DNA from: JADFOB01 sp046753625
Lineage (GTDB): Bacteria > Planctomycetota > Phycisphaerae > UBA1845
Assembly: GCA_046753625.1 (NCBI GenBank)
Contig: JBHHUB010000007.1
Coordinates: 1 to 42,577 of the forward strand
Direction of reading: 5' to 3'
DNA: 42,577 bases
Part shown: positions 41,472 through 42,577 of the stretch, piece after piece
How positions within the stretch are numbered: the stretch's first letter is position 1
Layout: each line of letters opens with the position of its first letter
The notes under the pieces: model-generated
What the model saw: the letters and a program-made list of their open reading frames with translations, nothing else
What the model was told of the DNA's origin: nothing
Databases searched by the model: none
Program-made: the position numbers and the translations under genes

Positions 41472-42577
41472 CTACCGCCTTCCGCGTCCGATTGACGAAG
41501 GCGCCCCAGCGCGAGGCAACCCGGGCTCGCTCACGCCGAGCTGGCGAAGCAAACCGCGCACCGGTGCGGTCTTGGGAATGCCGTAGCGATCGACAAACAG
41601 ACGCATGTCTTGACCATCGATCACGCCGTCTCCGTTCAGGTCGGCATACTGACCTTGCGGAAAAGCCGCGGCGTCGATGGAAACCTGCGCGAACTCGCTT
41701 GCGACCGGGAAACCGGGATCGCCGGCACTGGATGCGGTGATGACGCAGTTCGTCGGCAGATCGCCGACCTTGGCGAAATTGGCCGAAATCGCTGAAAAGT
41801 CCGCCACGTCCTGGATGCCGTCGCCCGTGGCGTCAGCTCCGAAATCGGCGTTGGGGTCGATCGTTTGATTCCACGCGATGGCCAGAATCGAGAAGTCGTT
41901 GATGTCCACCAGATTATCCTGAGGGACGAAGGCGTTGGAAAAATCACCCGCAAGGAGTTGGTTCGCGCCGCTGAGATCGACGGGCACCGTACACGCGGCC
42001 GCAAAGCTGACCGGAAGCGTTCTCGCGAGCGTGTGGCCCTCCGAAACCCTGATAAAGGAAACGTTGCTCGGCACGCCCAAGAGCGAAACAAAGCCGGCAC
42101 CCGTCGCATCAAACACGACGGGCTCGGCACGCACGTCGACAAAGCCAAAACAATCACTCAGCTCGCACACGACGGTCCGCGTAACCGGGAAGCCCAGCGC
42201 TTCCGCTTGCACTGTCACGTCGACTTGTCCAGCCGCGGTATTGACACATACGTCCGCAACTTCATCGCACGTGTCCACCGTACAGGCATCGGCATCGCTG
42301 CAATTCGTCGCGCCGCCTCCGGTGCATACACCGCCAACACACACATCCGCTGATGTACAAAACAACCCATCATCGCAGGGGGCCGCATTGTTTGTATTGA
42401 CACACCCGGTGGCCGGATCGCACGAGTCATCCGTACAAACGTTGCCGTCGTTGCAATTCGGCGGCGCACCTCCCACACATATTCCGAGCGAGCAGGTATC
42501 CCCCGTCGTGCACGCGTTGGCGTCATCGCAGGGGGCCGCATTGTTTGTATTGACACACCCGGTGGCCGGATCGCACG
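41472..42577 (-). CDS. Cys-rich repeat protein with C-terminal dockerin-like modules, 5' partial
   Basis: The reading frame enters from beyond the window edge at 42577 and gives 367 visible residues. The visible N-terminal part is a disulfide-rich repeat array with units such as NCNDGNVCTDDSCDPATGCV, CDDGLFCTSADVCVGGVC and NCSDADACTVDTCD. These resemble the slime-mold (Dictyostelium CTDC) repeats common in Planctomycete and myxobacterial surface proteins. A beta-rich region follows, then a dockerin-like pair (NLVDINDFSILAIAW and DATGDGIQDVADFSAISANF) and a third calcium loop, DLNGDGVIDGQDM. It ends in a short basic tail. The protein must be extracellular because of its cysteines. Total length and signal peptide lie outside the window. 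Its downstream partner also ends in a dockerin-like module. Confidence 0.75.
   Translation of the reverse strand, partial: CDPATGCVNTNNAAPCDDANACTTGDTCSLGICVGGAPPNCNDGNVCTDDSCDPATGCVNTNNAAPCDDGLFCTSADVCVGGVCTGGGATNCSDADACTVDTCDEVADVCVNTAAGQVDVTVQAEALGFPVTRTVVCELSDCFGFVDVRAEPVVFDATGAGFVSLLGVPSNVSFIRVSEGHTLARTLPVSFAAACTVPVDLSGANQLLAGDFSNAFVPQDNLVDINDFSILAIAWNQTIDPNADFGADATGDGIQDVADFSAISANFAKVGDLPTNCVITASSAGDPGFPVASEFAQVSIDAAAFPQGQYADLNGDGVIDGQDMRLFVDRYGIPKTAPVRGLLRQLGVSEPGLPRAGAPSSIGRGRR
42370..42577. repeat. DNA direct repeat within Cys-rich gene
   Basis: The 55 bases at 42370-42424 recur without change at 42523-42577, a period of 153 bases or 51 codons. The second copy is cut by the window edge and may extend further. 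Identity at the DNA level, including third codon positions, points to recent duplication or gene conversion in the disulfide-rich repeat array. Confidence 0.8.

Noticed and set aside
40262..42577. A cellulosome locus
   Set aside because: Dockerin-like and cohesin-like modules are present, but no glycoside hydrolase or carbohydrate-binding module is seen nearby.

Overview
The window is a GC-rich (roughly 60%) chromosomal segment, most likely from a Planctomycetota bacterium of the Phycisphaerae type, probably from an assembled environmental genome. The pointers are: secreted proteins with dockerin-like calcium loops and disulfide-rich slime-mold-type repeats; a TPR protein paired with a CRTAC1/ASPIC-UnbV protein; a very long single-chain pyruvate:ferredoxin oxidoreductase; a sulfite/nitrite reductase with a C-terminal extension; an outer-membrane lipopolysaccharide gene set; many genes without a Shine-Dalgarno sequence; and intergenic hairpin repeats. 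This taxonomic call is inference. No rRNA, tRNA or CRISPR was seen.

Layout. 1-1.2 kb: a small secreted Asp/His/Phe-rich protein and a conserved hypothetical. 1.4-5.2 kb: a divergent sulfur pair, a ferredoxin-type sulfite/nitrite reductase and a cysteine-synthase-like enzyme fused to a rhodanese. 5.3-8.0 kb: two membrane HD-GYP proteins, one with all catalytic motifs and one without, behind a leader with mutually exclusive stems. 8.4-11.1 kb: clpB behind a near-consensus sigma-54 promoter. 11.1-15.4 kb: an IS3-type transposase relic, a DUF554 membrane protein, the N-end-rule aminoacyl transferase Bpt, a heptosyltransferase-like GT9 enzyme and a DUF2062 membrane protein. 15.5-20.6 kb: lptF-lptG divergent from a domain-swapped HldE-like heptose enzyme and a hotdog thioesterase. 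20.7-21.8 kb: an arsenite methyltransferase with all four key cysteines. 22.4-32.3 kb: a co-directional redox block of a polyferredoxin-TPR membrane protein, a tryptophanase, MoaA and a long-form PFOR. 32.4-38.0 kb: a minus-strand run of FmdB zinc ribbon, DUF6677-like protein, tiny membrane protein, esterase, TPR anchor protein and CRTAC1-like protein. 38.2-39.9 kb: truB and an MBL-fold hydrolase, convergent. 40.0-42.6 kb: an aminotransferase relic, then two secreted proteins, one with cohesin-like plus dockerin-like modules and one Cys-rich that runs off the window.

How the genes work together. Sulfite reduction plus cysteine synthesis plus rhodanese forms a sulfur-assimilation unit. GT9, HldE and LptFG supply and export heptose-containing lipopolysaccharide. 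Tryptophanase releases pyruvate, which PFOR could oxidise to acetyl-CoA with reduction of ferredoxin, beside a membrane iron-sulfur protein that could carry electrons. ClpB and Bpt both serve protein quality control.

The items most worth a second look are the catalytic/pseudo-catalytic HD-GYP pair with its leader RNA, the sigma-54 promoter of clpB, the reversed HldE fusion, the cohesin-plus-dockerin protein, and two families of dispersed intergenic hairpin elements.
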